DNA from: Hominilimicola fabiformis
GTDB taxonomy: Bacteria; Bacillota; Clostridia; UBA1381
Direction of reading: 5' to 3'
Assembly (NCBI RefSeq): GCF_020687385.1
Contig: NZ_JAJEQM010000003.1
Span: 186,001-250,000 of the forward strand
DNA: 64,000 bases
Made by a program: the position numbers and the translations under genes. Each line of letters starts with the position of its first letter. The first letter of the stretch is position 1. Below are positions 52,141 to 63,500 of the stretch, in pieces. The notes below the pieces were generated by a model. That model searched no databases, had not been told where the DNA came from, and was given only the letters and a program-made list of their open reading frames with translations.

Positions 52141-54048
52141 TTAGAAGAATATAACAAGCGAGACGGTGAACATATCGTTTGAATTTGAAACGTTCATAAC
52201 GCCGTGATACTTGTCAACAACGGCATTAACCGATTCAAGTCCCAAGCCGTGCATACCCTTTTTAAACGACAGGAATTTTGAACCGATTTTCTTAACGGTG
52301 CCGTCAAACGTATTTTTTAAATCTAAAATCAATTTGTTTTCATCAGCGGTACAATTCAGTACAATTTTTCTGTTTTTAAGCGGTGCTTTTGAACAAGCCT
52401 CCATAGCATTTTCGACAAGATTACCGACCAAAATACTAAAATCAATATCACTCATAGGCAGTCCGTTAGGGACTGACACCGAGGTTTTAAAGTCGATAGA
52501 ATTTTTGGCCGATGAAGAAACATAGAAGTGGAGCAGAGCGTTAAGCGTAAGATTTTCGCAGAAAAACAGCGGTACTGTGTCATTTGTTTCGCTTGAATAT
52601 TCTTTGAGGTATTCTGCAATTTTATCAAATTGACGATTATTTGCAAAGTCGCTTATTACTCTGAAATGCTGACGCATATCGTGGCGGAGCTTTCGTGTTT
52701 CTTCGATTTGTTCGGTTATGTGGACATAGTTTTCCTTGTAAAGATTTATCTGACGTTCCATAAGTCGTCGTTCGTCATCGAGAACAATATTTCGTCTGTA
52801 ATTATCTATAATACTTGCCCAGTATACAAAGTACAGACAGCCCAAAATCGTAAGTATACCTATTTCAACCGACTGGTCGGTGTAAATCGAATCATAAAGC
52901 GGTTGAATAATGTAAAGTAATAACGATACAGCAAAGCAAACATTGCCGAACAGAAAAATTCTGCCGTATTTTATATCATTAAAGACCGCATAAGTGCCTA
53001 TTGCGACAAGATAAATTGCGGCTAACCACTCAAACACATTGCATAGGGTTGAAAGGAAGGTACATAACGGTGCACTTAAATAAGGTGTAAATATACCGTA
53101 TACAAATGCGATTGCACAGAATACCGAACCGCATATTTCGGAAATACTGCTTACGTTTTTATTCAAATTGCAGAGCCTGTTTTGGAGCATTATAACCATC
53201 AAATACACAAAGTACGTGCAAAAATACTCAAATACATATGAAAAATTACCGCCCATGGAGAAACACAAATTGATCAGCGGATGATTTAGGTAAACGGCAT
53301 ATGTAAGGCACATAAAGAAGAACATATACGAATAATTGCTTTTGCCGCTAAGTGCGAGAATAAGCGAGAATAGTGCACCGAAGAATATCAATGTCATGAT
53401 AAAGTTGTTTATCAGAAATTTAAATGCTCTGGTGATATTAATTGAATACGGTTTACCGAGTGTCGGCGGTGACGTAATTCCTGCTCTAATGCCGGATGCG
53501 TCCTTGACGGCGATTGTTATATATGTTTCGCCGGAGGCATTGAAAAATGTGCAGCGGTTTTGTATTTGTGCTTTGTAATTATGTGTATCGCCGACCTTTA
53601 AATGCAGTTTGTCGTTGATGTACAGTTCATATGCTGAGTAAACCTGAGGCATTTCAAGTGCGTAAAAACCCTCTTTTTCGGGGAAGTTTATTTTCATTCT
53701 GTATGTTCCGATAAAGATATTGTTTTTTGTTTGGCTTGTGTACGCTGACTCAGTATCGCCGATTGAAATATATTTCATATTCGGAAGTGAAGTTTGATTT
53801 TTAAAATATGTCGGAGTGAGAAGTGCGTCTTCGTAAAATTCCCAATCCTTTATAAGAAAGTGAAACGAATTGCTGTCAATTTCCTCTTGCGAAAGCGTCA
53901 ATACGCCTTTTTCGGGCTGGAGCTTGCTGTATGTATATTTGTTATTGAAAATATATAAAAATTCTGTAGTCAAAGAGATAAGAACTATTGCGATAATAAA
54001 AATTACTGCAATAGTCTTAACGCGTTGCTTATTTTCCATAGTAATCAT
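52141..54048 (-). CDS. Membrane sensor histidine kinase (7TM-DISM type, GHKL ATPase)
   Basis: Sensor of 635 residues partnered with the LytTR regulator encoded 8 bases upstream on this strand. An N-terminal anchor (12-35) precedes an extracellular galactose-binding-like domain (about 50-195, LIKDWEFYEDALL, MPQVYSAYELYINDKLHLKVGD) and seven membrane segments (about 210-410), i.e. the 7TMR-DISM arrangement. Cytoplasmic part: phosphoacceptor His456 in KLRHDMRQH, N-box NLVENAMEAC and G-box GLGLESVNAVV, similar to AgrC-like kinases. AAAGG lies 6 bases before the start. The ligand is unknown; extracellular sugar or peptide is likely. Confidence 0.88.
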   Translation of the reverse strand: MITMENKQRVKTIAVIFIIAIVLISLTTEFLYIFNNKYTYSKLQPEKGVLTLSQEEIDSNSFHFLIKDWEFYEDALLTPTYFKNQTSLPNMKYISIGDTESAYTSQTKNNIFIGTYRMKINFPEKEGFYALEMPQVYSAYELYINDKLHLKVGDTHNYKAQIQNRCTFFNASGETYITIAVKDASGIRAGITSPPTLGKPYSINITRAFKFLINNFIMTLIFFGALFSLILALSGKSNYSYMFFFMCLTYAVYLNHPLINLCFSMGGNFSYVFEYFCTYFVYLMVIMLQNRLCNLNKNVSSISEICGSVFCAIAFVYGIFTPYLSAPLCTFLSTLCNVFEWLAAIYLVAIGTYAVFNDIKYGRIFLFGNVCFAVSLLLYIIQPLYDSIYTDQSVEIGILTILGCLYFVYWASIIDNYRRNIVLDDERRLMERQINLYKENYVHITEQIEETRKLRHDMRQHFRVISDFANNRQFDKIAEYLKEYSSETNDTVPLFFCENLTLNALLHFYVSSSAKNSIDFKTSVSVPNGLPMSDIDFSILVGNLVENAMEACSKAPLKNRKIVLNCTADENKLILDLKNTFDGTVKKIGSKFLSFKKGMHGLGLESVNAVVDKYHGVMNVSNSNDMFTVSLVIFF

Positions 54049-54056
54049 AGTGACCT

Positions 54057-54785
54057 TTATTCTCTTATAATATCTTTTAATTCATAAGTTAAATACTGTT
54101 TCTTTACCTGTTGGTTTTCACGTTTTTTAATCGGAACATAATCTCCGTTTTGCATTAAAAAATCATTGCCCGAAACAGTGTTGACGTAATCAAAATTTAC
54201 GATAAATCCTTTACAGCAGTTTGAAAAACGGCTGTCTTCTGTCAAAATTGACGCACACTGTGAAAATGTGTTTTGAATTTCAATCGTTTTGTCCTTCAAA
54301 TGAAGCCGGACTTTTCTGTTTGTAACATCTATGTACATTATCGAATCATATGCTATTTTAAGTTTTATTTCGGGTTTTGTTTTGTACAGAACCGATAATG
54401 ATTTTGAAGGTTCTTCGTATTTTTCAAAATATCTCTGCATAAGCGACTCAACTGCATCTTTTGTTATCGGTTTTACAAGATAACAAAAAGCATTTACACT
54501 GTAACTTTCACAAGCGAAGTTATTGCTTGTAGAAAGGAAGATGATTTCAACCGAACTGTCTGTTTTGCGTACAGTGCTTGCAGCTTCAATTCCGCTCATA
54601 CCCGGCATATATATGTCAAAGAAAATCATATTATATTTGTTATTTTCAAATTGCGTGACAAAACTTTCGGCATCGGAAAAGTCGGATATTGTAACATTCA
54701 TATTTCTTTCGGAGAAATATTCGTTAAGGTAATTTACAAGCGTTTCTCTGCCGACGGCTAAGTCATCAACAACTGCAATATTCAT
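54057..54785 (-). CDS. LytTR-family response regulator
   Basis: Regulator of 242 residues. Start at 54785 (MNIAVVDDLA); the earlier GTG touches the ribosome site. The receiver domain has Asp7/Asp8, phosphoacceptor Asp57 (FFDIYMPGMSG), the Thr/Ser switch (FLSTSNN) and Lys109 in LVKPIT. The C-terminal LytTR DNA-binding domain (about 140-242) has YIDVTNRKVRLHLKDK, FSNCCKGFIVNFDYV and VPIKKRENQQVKKQYLTY. Such regulators bind pairs of 9-bp direct repeats; matching repeats lie 100 bp upstream at 54891-54919. Cotranscribed with the histidine kinase. Confidence 0.92.
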   Translation of the reverse strand: MNIAVVDDLAVGRETLVNYLNEYFSERNMNVTISDFSDAESFVTQFENNKYNMIFFDIYMPGMSGIEAASTVRKTDSSVEIIFLSTSNNFACESYSVNAFCYLVKPITKDAVESLMQRYFEKYEEPSKSLSVLYKTKPEIKLKIAYDSIMYIDVTNRKVRLHLKDKTIEIQNTFSQCASILTEDSRFSNCCKGFIVNFDYVNTVSGNDFLMQNGDYVPIKKRENQQVKKQYLTYELKDIIRE

Positions 54786-54880
54786 CGTGTTCACCGCCTT
54801 ATGGATTTAAGAGCTGTCAACATTTTGCCGATATACTCTAACTATATTATATCATTGTAAAAATAATAATTCAACATATA

Positions 54881-54932
54881 AAATTGAATTTCAGTTAATA
54901 AAATTGAGTTTCAGTGCGGAAAATTGCTTTTT
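54881..54932. promoter_or_regulatory. Direct repeats matching LytTR-regulator boxes
   Basis: A 20-bp unit AAATTGAATTTCAGTTAATA starts at 54881, repeats with two to five changes at 54901, and partly at 54921. TCAGTTAAT (54891-54899) fits the general LytTR box pattern in all nine positions and TCAGTGCGG (54911-54919) in eight. It lies between the regulator gene and the small gene at 55040. Confidence 0.65.
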
Positions 54933-54964
54933 AAACGTGCAAAATGCGTTTGACGCAAAATCTA

Positions 54965-54993
54965 TTGAATTTTGATTTTAGGTATATTATAAT
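54965..54993 (+). promoter_or_regulatory. Sigma-A promoter of the 55040 gene
   Basis: TTGAAT (54965-54970), 17 bases, TATAAT (54988-54993), 46 bases downstream of the second LytTR-like box. Confidence 0.7.
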
Positions 54994-55039
54994 TTCATCA
55001 GAAAGCAATGAGATACAGCAGAAGATAAGGAGATATGAG

Positions 55040-55424
55040 ATGGGATTTTTTGATTCATTTAAGTCCGGAGCAAAAGATGTCTTTAAGGGGTATGATAAAG
55101 TTAAGCTAAAGGAAAAGATTACATATGATGAACTTTATGAGATTATGAAAGACGAAACATATTCTGTCGGCAAACCTGAGATTACGGGTTCGGGATTAAT
55201 GAGATGTATTCAATTTCCTGCTGTGGATAAATATAAAATTCAAATTGCTATAACTTCAAAAACGATTACAATTTCAAAAATATACAGCGGTGCAGGCGGT
55301 TTGGCGAAAGAGATAAATTGAACAGACTGATTTCACAGATGAAGACGAGGCACTACAGTTGGTAGATTCTATGTCAAAAATGGCTGATGGTTTGGCTGCC
55401 GTTGCAGGTGTTGACGCAGAATAA
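55040..55424 (+). pseudogene. Small protein gene with a frameshift
   Basis: The frame from ATG 55040 (AAGGAG at 7 bases) gives MGFFDSFKSGAKDVFKGYDKVK... to AKEIN and a TGA at 55319-55321, 93 residues. In the next frame, starting one base inside that TGA, the sequence continues as a plausible protein: EQTDFTDEDEALQLVDSMSKMADG... ending AGVDAE with TAA at 55422-55424. The continuation is acidic and helical and looks like the natural end of the same protein, so a one-base indel (natural decay or sequence error) or a programmed shift is likely. Family unknown; the KITYDELYEIMKDE part resembles small cytoplasmic proteins of Clostridia. Probably under the LytTR regulator. Confidence 0.6.
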
Positions 55425-55584
55425 TTGATTTAGAAATTTAAAACAGTCCCCTAAAAAATCCGATATTTTATTGGACTCCAGATAAAATATAAGTACATTT
55501 TATCTGTACTGCAAAAATTGAAAAGCGGCAGCATTAGCTGTCGCTTTTGGAGTAATTGGGGATGTTTTTTGAAAGAGAGAGATT
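55322..55584. other. Region between the frameshifted gene and the peptidase gene
   Basis: Contains the out-of-frame tail of the 55040 gene (to 55424), an AGATAAAATA/ATTTTATCT hairpin at about 55482-55507 and a terminator at 55521-55548. No further gene is seen. Confidence 0.6.
55521..55548 (+). terminator. Terminator before the clostripain-like gene
   Basis: AAAAGCGGCAGC, loop ATTA, GCTGTCGCTTTT with one G-T pair. Confidence 0.75.
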
Positions 55585-57534
55585 ATGGCAAAGAAAAAAG
55601 GGTGTTTATTTAAAATAGGAATTGCATTATTAATATTTATAGGCATGATATTTGTGTTGTTTTGTATGGTTTTGATTATGCCGTCGGAGGAGTATGAAAC
55701 GGTTAATTACGATATTCCGAATATGTGTGATTATTATACTCACATAAAGGGCAACGGAGAGGATAAAGTTACACTTATGGTGTATATGGTAGGTTCTGAC
55801 CTTGAAAGTGACGGCGGAGCGGCGAGTGAAGATATTGCCGAAATGACGGCGGCAAATGCGGATAATATTAATATTACATTACAGACAGGCGGAGCGGCCG
55901 CGTGGGAAAATGCAAGCATAAGTGACGGAAAAACGGAACGTCATATAATTAAAAACGGTGAATTGCAGAACGTGGAGAACTTGGGTGAAGCACAAATGAC
56001 GTCCCCTAATACGCTGACTGATTTTATAAAATGGTCTGCCTCAAATTATCCTGCCGACAGATATGAACTTGTGCTTTGGAATCACGGCGGCGGTACGGCA
56101 CTTGGTTTCGGATATGACGAAATGTATCCTGATGATATGCTGTCGCTGTCACAGATAGGAAATGCTCTGTCAGACAGCGGAATTAAGTTTGATATTGTAG
56201 GCTTTGACGCGTGCCTTATGGGTACGATTGAAACGGCATATATGCTTGAACCGTATGCGGATTATCTTGTTGCGTCGGAGGAATATGAGCCGGGAACGGG
56301 TTGGTATTACAGTGAATGGCTTAAAAATTTGTCTGACAATACGTCAATGCCGACTGTCGAAATAGGTAAGAAGATTGTGGAGGACTATATAAACGGTCCT
56401 GATTCGAGTTTTTTTGATTCAAATACGCTTTCAATCGTAGATTTGAGAGAAATTCCTTATACATATTCAAAGCTATGCGAAATAATGCAGCAGGAAGAAG
56501 GAGTTTTGGACAGCAGATATTCCGTAATATCGCAGGCAAGATACAATGCAAAATCATTCGGTGACGGTGAGTATGAACAGATTGATATAAAATCATATCT
56601 TGAAGAATGCGGCAAGAGTGATACGGAATTGGACAAGGTGCTTAGAAGTGCGGTTAAGTATTCCGGCAGTTCGTCTTACAATTCAAACGGACTTGCAATG
56701 TATTTCCCGTATGACTATCCCGACTATTACGCGGAAATAAAAACAGAAACAGATAAGTTCGGTTATAACGGCTACAACAGCTTTTTCGATAGATTTTTGA
56801 GCATTATGGGTACAGGACAGATGAATTATTCGAGTGAGAATGATTACAGTAATTATTCCTGGTATGACAATACAAATTACGATACCTATAATGTATCAGA
56901 TAAGTTGGAAGTAAAGGACAAGGGCGATTATTTCGCATTGTCGCTTTCGGACGAGGAATGGGATAAAATAAACGGAATTGATGTATGGGTGTATGTTGAT
57001 GACGGCGATGGTTACGTTGACTTGGGTTCGGACAATGTGTATGAATTTGACGATGACGGTGATTTAAGGGTCGATTTCGATTATTATTGGGTTGCATTAA
57101 ACGGTCAGGTTGTTCCGTTTTACTTTGAATACGAAACGCCGGAGAACGTAAAGGACGGATACACATACGGCTATGTCCCTGCGGTGCTTAACGGCAACGA
57201 GCAGATTGAAATAATGATTTATTGGGACGAAAAGCACCCAGACGGTTATTTGGCAGGTTACAGACCGTACAGCGAAGAAGAAAATATATCAGTTCCGCAA
57301 AAAGGCTTTAAGCAACTTAAAAACGGCGATACGTTGGAATTTTTATGCGATTACTATACATATGACGGTGAATATGACGGAGTGTATTCATATGGTGATA
57401 AAATCGTTGTAAACGGCGATATTACTGTAGGTTATGAATATGTCGGCGAGTATGACACGAATATTTGTTATGAGCTTACCGATATATATAACAACAGTAT
57501 AACAACCGAAATGATAGAAGTTGAAATGAATTAA
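55585..57534 (+). CDS. Clostripain-family (C11) cysteine peptidase
   Basis: Cell-surface peptidase of 649 residues that cleaves after Arg or Lys in its family. An N-terminal membrane anchor (about 9-32) is followed by VTLMVYMVGSDLESDGGAA; the catalytic dyad is His167 in LWNHGGG and Cys210 in GFDACLMG. ASEEYEPGTGWYYSEWL lies in the substrate region. The last ~200 residues are a beta-rich domain with many Asp/Tyr (DDGDGYVDLGSDNVYEFDDDGD), possibly calcium-binding. AAGAGAGAGATT precedes the start. Twenty-three bases downstream begins a giant secreted protein, which the peptidase may process; this is inference from proximity. Confidence 0.9.
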   Translation: MAKKKGCLFKIGIALLIFIGMIFVLFCMVLIMPSEEYETVNYDIPNMCDYYTHIKGNGEDKVTLMVYMVGSDLESDGGAASEDIAEMTAANADNINITLQTGGAAAWENASISDGKTERHIIKNGELQNVENLGEAQMTSPNTLTDFIKWSASNYPADRYELVLWNHGGGTALGFGYDEMYPDDMLSLSQIGNALSDSGIKFDIVGFDACLMGTIETAYMLEPYADYLVASEEYEPGTGWYYSEWLKNLSDNTSMPTVEIGKKIVEDYINGPDSSFFDSNTLSIVDLREIPYTYSKLCEIMQQEEGVLDSRYSVISQARYNAKSFGDGEYEQIDIKSYLEECGKSDTELDKVLRSAVKYSGSSSYNSNGLAMYFPYDYPDYYAEIKTETDKFGYNGYNSFFDRFLSIMGTGQMNYSSENDYSNYSWYDNTNYDTYNVSDKLEVKDKGDYFALSLSDEEWDKINGIDVWVYVDDGDGYVDLGSDNVYEFDDDGDLRVDFDYYWVALNGQVVPFYFEYETPENVKDGYTYGYVPAVLNGNEQIEIMIYWDEKHPDGYLAGYRPYSEEENISVPQKGFKQLKNGDTLEFLCDYYTYDGEYDGVYSYGDKIVVNGDITVGYEYVGEYDTNICYELTDIYNNSITTEMIEVEMN

Positions 57535-57557
57535 AAAACTATATGGAGGGAAAGAAG

Positions 57558-60500
57558 ATGAAAAAATTTATAAGCACATTACTGTGTATTGTATTTGTTG
57601 CGGCACTTATGCCCGCACAAATTGCAAAGGCCGACAGCGATGTTATGAGTGTCGCAAATCAAGTAAAAGTACCTATATTGAATGAGCAAACGTACAACAA
57701 CAAAAAACTTATGAATAAGTACACACGCGATATGTCGGATTGGTGGGCAACCGATTTGACATTGACGGCGGGAATGTTGTTCAAGAGATGTGATGTGGAT
57801 AATGCGTATTATCAATACTGGGGTTCAATCAATGAGGCGGTTGAAACTATGGGTATGGCTTACGTTTCGACATTCAGAGGACACGATAACGGATTTTGGT
57901 CAACGAGTTTTAAGCTTAAAGACAGCGTTGCAAACAATTCCGTATTTCCCGAATTGGAAGCGACAGGTCAGCTTATGATGAGGTTCGGCGCTAATTTGAT
58001 AGGTAATCACGCAAAAATGTCCTTTAAGAATACTATGATTCGAGGTGAGGGGAAAAAGGACAGCGGTTGGTTTAAACTTCAAAGCGGTGATACGTTAAAC
58101 AATAAGTTTAAAATGCAAGGTGTGTTTGATGCAAAAGTAAAAAAACCATATGTGTTCTTTGCCGATATAACAAAGCCAACTGTTAAATCGGCACATATGA
58201 AAAGCAATGTACTGTATCTTGACATGGGTGAAAAGCTGAGAAGTATTGAAAACGAAAAGATTACGTTGACGCTTTATGCGACAAATGTTGAAAGCGGCGT
58301 TCAAAATATGGAACTTACTGCGACTTCCGGCGGTATAAACGGAAATGAAATATTTTTCTATGTACACGCACCTAAAAATGTTAAGGAATATCAAATTACG
58401 AAGATTAAGAGCGTAGAGTATGACAAAAAAGAGTACACCGGTCAAATGTACGGTATAGCGTACGCCGACAAATATTTGGCGAGAAACGAAGAACCGCGAT
58501 TTAAGGTTATAGACAATGCACCGGGATTAATTCCGGAATACTTTACCGCCACATCTCCGATTACGGACTATGCCGGCAACAGCCTTGACATTCATACAAA
58601 GGATTTGACGGGTTACTCACTTTTAGTCGATAAAAAAGCACCTGAAATTGACAGCGTTGAAATTGCGGGGAATATGATAGCGGCAGATTCAACGTCATAT
58701 TCACAGCCGAGCGATTGGCCTGAAGATATTGACAAGAGCAGTGTGTTTGCAGGTGTCGGCGATACATTAACTTTTTCTGCAATGACAACGGAAAAAATTA
58801 AAACGAGCGAAAAAAGTTCAATGACTGCAGAACTTAATATAGCGCAAAACGGAAGTAAAGCAGTGCTTGAAATCGAAAAATTTGAAGATATGTATGACGG
58901 CGTAAACAAGCGGACGGCAACGAAGATTACGTTTAAACCGATTACGATAACCGCCGATATGACTTGTGATAATAGCGAGCCTATAAGAATTGAAAAAATA
59001 AACACGGCAAACGTAGTCGATTTGTATAATAATGAGTTGGCAACGCAGAAAATATCGAAAAATCCGAAACAGCAGATTTATTTTGACAATATCGCACCGA
59101 CTGTAAATGTTGGTGAAATAACCGGTGATGTAAACAGCGGTGAATTTTGCATACCGCTGAATTTCAGTGACGGAAAAGGCACGGTATCTGATTTTGACGG
59201 ATTGACGGCAAGTTTTGCGTGGTGCTATGACCAAGATAAGCAAATTCCGTTTAAGTATGCTGTGACGACTTCCGCCGATACACCGAGTGAGTATAAAGAA
59301 TCGGTGCTTAACAACGAAAATAACCTTGCGTGGAATAAATTCGATTTGCCTGTAAAAGATTATTACTTACATATTAAAACTGATAATTCCGAAATCAAAA
59401 ACACAAAACTTTATTTCAGAACAGAGGACTGGGCAGGAAATGTGGGTGAACAGTCTGTTGATACGGATATAAATATTGACCGTGTAGCACCGAATGTTGC
59501 ACTTATGTCGATGAATACCGAGTATGAAAACGATACCGCAAAGATATTGGCAAAGGTACGTGTAACCGATTTTAACACGGACGGCTTGAATGTTAAATAT
59601 CAGCTTGTAGACAAAGGTGTTGAACCGACCGACAGTGATTGGTCGGAGGGCTTGCTTAATGACGGAGTTTTTGACTTTGAAACTAAATTTGACGCGGCAC
59701 AAAAATATGAAAAAGAATTGCTTGTGTATGCGACAGACTTTAAAGGTAACAAGTCGAATGTTTCACGTTATGAGGTGTATGCCGACTTGACAAAGGCAAA
59801 GGCAAAATATACGATTGTAAGCGATTTGTCACAGATACATACAAAGCCTGATGTGCAAATTTCGGCACCTGACAATCCCGACAATAAAGCTAATGCCGCC
59901 ACACGTGTAACACTTACAATGGGTGACAAGACTTACGCAAGCGTATATGACAGTGCCGACAGTAAAAACATATTTGATTTTGACGGCACATGGTATGCGG
60001 TTACATACAACGAGGATAAAACCGGTTTTGACGTAGTAACCGCTCTTACGGCGGACGGAGTGAATGAACTTAAAAACTTTTACGGCACAGTAAACGTAAA
60101 ATTTGAAAGTGCGTTTGCAGATTTGACACCTGTAAGCGGTGCAAGTATAAAGCCGTCAAATTCCGAAGAAGAAGTGACATATCAAGCGGAGGGCGACTTT
60201 AATGTTATGACCGCACCTGTACTTGATAATGTATATAATCTTGAATTTACTTCAATAAAGGACAGTAACGGAGATGTTATTAAAGCCACAGGAGTGGGTG
60301 ATGACAAGCACATAAGAAGAAACGGCGATATGACTGATGTCAGAATTAATTTTGAATTGTCAAATACAAAAGTTGCCGATTGGGTTACGGATAATTTGGA
60401 CTTTGATAAATCGTATGTGACAATAACAAATTCGGAAAACAACGAGGTATACAACGCAAAGCTAAGCAGAAATGCAAGCCAAACTCTTGCAATGCCGCTT

Positions 60501-63500
60501 AGAGATAAAGACGGTAACTTGCTTGGAACGGATACATACAGAATATCGGTTTATTTGTATCAGACAGGCAGTGACAGCCCTGCCGAATTTAAGTGCGATA
60601 CGGCGGTACTTCTTGACAATATCAAAACATCGTCAGATGTCGGTGTAAACAGATATGAAATTATTCCCGAACACGAATATTACCCTATTCCTAATCCGAT
60701 ACCGTCAATCGTAAAAGAAAGCGATACGGCATTTAAAACAATCAATATCGGTAATGCTGAATTTAAGGAGATTGACCGTAATGAAGATGAGGGATATTCT
60801 TTAGAACAGAATATGGCACATATCGTCAAAATGACGCTTAAGAGCAATGATGTTTCAAAAGAATTGTGCGGTGAAACAATCGGTAAGGCAGAGGGATTCC
60901 GCTTGTGGAATAAAGCGTGCAATGGCGGAGAAGATTTACCGTTTGAAAAGACTACTGACCTAACAAGAGAATACGAGATAAACTTAATGCAAAACCCTGC
61001 AAAAGAAACTCTTGACGGAGTAACGGCAACGGGCGGTTTGCAATTTGAAAAGGGAAGTAACACTTTCTGTTATCAAGTTAAATTGGAAAACGGCAATGTA
61101 TCGCCGATATACGAGTTCACGGTAAATATGGTTGAAAGTATACCGCAGATTGCAATGGATTTTGATATGAACGAATCGCAGAATTATACGGACGACAACG
61201 GAACAATGCACGTTATTTCCGCTGATGCAACTGTAAAAAATGCTTTCTCCGAAAACGGTAATGTAACGGTATATTATGTTCACAGAGAGGATTACAGCAG
61301 TTGGACTGCCGATGAAATCGGACTTGACGAGGTTGTTACATTGAAGGGTGATAGTGCCTTTAATTATCAGAACTGTAGACAAGACGAAAACGGCAGAGAT
61401 AGGCTCAACTTTGCATTTATTGCGATAGACGAATCCGGTAATTCTGTTTCATATATTCCGCAGTTCAAGGAAAAAACGAAATATACCTTTGAAAATGATG
61501 CATTGACAGTAACTCAAGCAAATCTTAACACATACAACCAGGGTGATTATATTTATAATTTTTATGCCAAAAATCTTGACATGGACAAAAGCTCTTTTAC
61601 AGTTGTGAAAGACGGCAAAACGTACAATATGCCTATGAAAAACTATCAATATCCGAATGAATTGGGTTTTGAGGGCGGTTATTATCGTGAGGACAGCACG
61701 TCCACTAATTTGAGTATAGACTTTACAAGACCATGGAGTGTGGAAAAGGCAGGCGAGCCTTTCTTTGACAGTATTACGTTTAACTTTGTAGGTGTGCATG
61801 GTGACACAGCAACGAGAACGTATACCAAAGACGATGAAAATTACGGAAGCTTGGTAACGAACTTTAAATATGAAAAACCGCGATTTGTTGACGTTTCTGA
61901 TGACGATTCATTAGCGGATTACAGTTATATCTGCAATGACAGAGGTGTTAAGGTATACTTTAACGGATATTTAAAATTAAAGGGCGATACGGTTTATGCG
62001 TCTGCTCACTATCTGCCGATATACTCAAACGGTACATACAAAGTTGAGGGCGAGGATATGTTCGGCAATACATGGACAATACCTGTAACTGTTACACGTC
62101 TTGCAGACGGTCCAAAGGTTACAATGTCAACTTTGTATAAGACAAAGGGCGATATTACGGCGAATATCGAATATACTTCTCCCGTAACTGTTACGGAAAA
62201 TGACGGAAACACATTTGCAAAAATCGAAAATAACGGAACAAATAACGTAACCGTAACCGCAACACAGCCTACAAAGGTTACAATGAAGTGGACGGACAAC
62301 GGAGCTGAAAAGAGTAAAATATTAAATATAACCAATAATGAGATAAAACCGATAAAGCCGAAAGTTGTATGGGATTATGACGAAGATGATGTGGTTGACG
62401 GCTGTATATACGGCGAAGTAACCGCAAAGCTTGTTGATGAAAACGGCTCAACACTTGTTGATACCGCAACGGGCGAAACACCGAGCCATACATTCTATCC
62501 TAACAGTGGAACGGAATTTACATTCAGGAATTACAAAAATCAAAATGATACTTTGGGTGAAGATTATACAGTTACGCTTGATGTAACACTTAAAGATTAT
62601 CAGCCGCCCGAAGAATATGTCGATACAATGCCGCCGAGTGTTGAAATGGTTGGTTATACCGTAAGGGGCGGCGTGGCACAAAGCAAAAAACTTGTGCTTA
62701 ATCTGTATGATGATAACAAGCATTACTTAAATCCGTCACTTCCGGATTTAAGCGGCGGAGGCTATGAAACAGTTACCGACAGTATATCATTTATGAAGAA
62801 AATGGGTTGGTCATCACATTACAGATTTAATGTAATCGTGTCTGATATAAACGGTGTAAAGCTTATTGCAAAAGCGGGACTTAATGCCGAAACACCGACA
62901 TTTGATTCAACAAGCGATACGATTGACGGAGTGAGTGTGAACGGCAGAACCGTTGATATAACAAAGAATGCGGAATTTACATTGTTTGCAGTCGACAGTT
63001 GTAATAATGTCACCGAAATTCCGCTTGTTGCGGATAACTTGGGCGAAGCGCCTCAGCCGCATTTACAGAAAGTCGTGTCGGGCGATATGCAGACCGTAAA
63101 GGTATACCTAATACCGCCTGAGGACAGTGACTTTACAAACCTTGTTATGACTAATGACAACGCAAAACAGGAAACAAGTGACGGAGAATACAACGGATTG
63201 TATTATATAGAAGTAACAGGCAACGAAAATATTGTTATAAACTACACATACACATATAAAGGTGAGAACGAAAGCGGTGAATTAAAAGCAGCCGTTACGG
63301 AAATAGACAATTCACCTGCAAATAAAATCAGTGAAGTTTGGTCTGAAAACGCAAAGAGCAGTAAGACGAATAAATCCGTTACGGCACAGCTTAGATTTGA
63401 TAAGCTCATCACGAAAGCGGAATGGAAAAATCAAAGCGGCTATCTTCCTGAAATATACAAACTTGATAATCAAGTTACAATTTCATATTCGGAAAATGCA

